A DNA stretch of 64,000 nucleotides from positions 654,069 to 718,068 of the forward strand of contig DAOSXA010000001.1 of the NCBI GenBank assembly GCA_035380245.1, in the 5' to 3' direction. Shown piece after piece: positions 63,581 through 64,000 of the stretch. This DNA is from Candidatus Zixiibacteriota bacterium (lineage in GTDB: Bacteria > Zixibacteria > MSB-5A5 > GN15 > FEB-12). Positions within the stretch are counted from its first letter, which is position 1; each line of letters begins with the position of its first letter. The position numbers and the translations under genes were made by a program. The notes beneath the pieces are model-generated. The model had not been told where the DNA came from. It did no database searches and worked only from the letters and a program-made list of their open reading frames with translations.

Positions 63581-64000
63581 TTTTCTTTTTCTCCAACAGT
63601 GATTCTTTCGCTTCGATGATATCTTTCGACTGGCTGAACGCCTTATAAGACGACCGAACCAGCGGACCCGCCTCGACATGCTTGAAACCGATCTCGTGAC
63701 CGTAGGCGGCGATCTCCTTGAACTCGTCCGGATGCACGAATCGTTCGACCGGCAAATGTACACCCGAAGGTCGCAAGTATTGCCCGACCGTGACGATCTC
63801 ACAGCCGGTATCGAGAATCTGCCGCAGCAACTCCTCGATTTCCTCGCGCCGTTCTCCCAGCCCGACCATGAAACCGGTTTTAACCACCGGTCGCGCGGCA
63901 TAACGATCCGCCTGCCGGAGGATATCGAGCGAGCGCTCCTGTTCGGCCCCCGGACGTACTCGGCGATAGAGTCGACCGACCGTCTCGACGTTGTGGGCGA
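63573..64000 (-). CDS. lipA: lipoyl synthase, C-terminal part
   Basis: The frame is open to the right edge, so the N-terminus with the iron-sulfur cysteines lies outside the window. What is visible matches LipA: HNVETV, LYRRVRPGA, KTGFMVGLGE, VTVGQYLRPS, HLPVERFVHPDEFKE and the C-terminal GFKHVEAGPLVRSSYKA, where the RSSY serine ligates the auxiliary cluster. It inserts two sulfurs into octanoyl groups on lipoyl domains. The frame ends ...LEKKKNV and overlaps the reductase gene by eight bases. Confidence 0.93.
   Translation of the reverse strand, partial: AHNVETVGRLYRRVRPGAEQERSLDILRQADRYAARPVVKTGFMVGLGERREEIEELLRQILDTGCEIVTVGQYLRPSGVHLPVERFVHPDEFKEIAAYGHEIGFKHVEAGPLVRSSYKAFSQSKDIIEAKESLLEKKKNV

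Overview
The window looks like a chromosomal segment of a Gram-negative bacterium of the FCB group, most probably candidate phylum Zixibacteria or a close relative. Grounds, seen directly: secreted proteins ending in paired dockerin-like repeats (D-x-D-G-x-G ... PDIADLVYLVTFMF), long multi-PAS/GAF hybrid histidine kinases, several HDOD proteins, a Na+-pump decarboxylase operon, outer-membrane and lipoprotein genes, and palindromic dispersed repeats. The assignment is an inference; no rRNA or tRNA gene is present to confirm it. GC is moderate and even, and I see no prophage, integrase, transposase gene or CRISPR array.

Layout. 1-5.4 kb: three overlapping plus-strand genes (a GND-repeat protein, a HEAT-repeat protein, a YprB-like nuclease) and an HDOD protein. 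5.4-10.6 kb: a DUF4097 surface protein, a CPBP protease and a GAF-PAS-LuxR regulator. 10.6-11.25 kb: a structured gene-free stretch ending in a strong terminator (candidate ncRNA). 11.3-16.1 kb: a minus-strand MMPL transporter / LolA-like / beta-barrel operon. 16.1-20.2 kb: dispersed element copy 1, an alpha/beta hydrolase, a VOC protein, an ECF sigma/anti-sigma pair and a receiver-like/DUF3052 protein. 20.2-24.6 kb: the oadG-oadA-oadB decarboxylase operon with a biotin ligase gene beside it. 24.6-25.1 kb: a block of palindromic repeats. 25.2-30.7 kb: a small unknown protein, a zinc alcohol dehydrogenase, an aspartase with a fused cyclic-nucleotide-binding domain, and an L-domain lipoprotein. 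30.7-35.3 kb: a 1532-residue protein joining an acyl/aryl adenylate-forming ligase, a long uncharacterised middle and a GNAT acetyltransferase. 35.6-40.7 kb: a response regulator, a QTMAN-like glycosyltransferase with a methyltransferase, element copy 2, and EttA. 40.9-47.9 kb: a glycine-rich membrane protein, two overlapping HDOD genes, a TetR regulator and a hybrid kinase. 48.2-59.0 kb: a 1602-residue secreted dockerin protein, a second hybrid kinase, and a C25-like (gingipain family) protease with a dockerin tail. 59.3-64.0 kb: secA, a second repeat block, and an FNR-type reductase overlapping lipA, which runs off the right edge.

The clearest functional units are the decarboxylase/biotin ligase group (decarboxylation coupled to Na+ export), the MMPL/LolA-like/barrel set (probably envelope lipid or lipoprotein traffic), and the sigma/anti-sigma pair. 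The best candidates for undescribed biology are the 1532-residue ligase-GNAT fusion, a 143-bp palindromic element present in two full copies and one partial copy, a bacterial QTMAN homologue paired with a methyltransferase, the cyclic-nucleotide-domain aspartase, and the structured region before the terminator at 11.2 kb.
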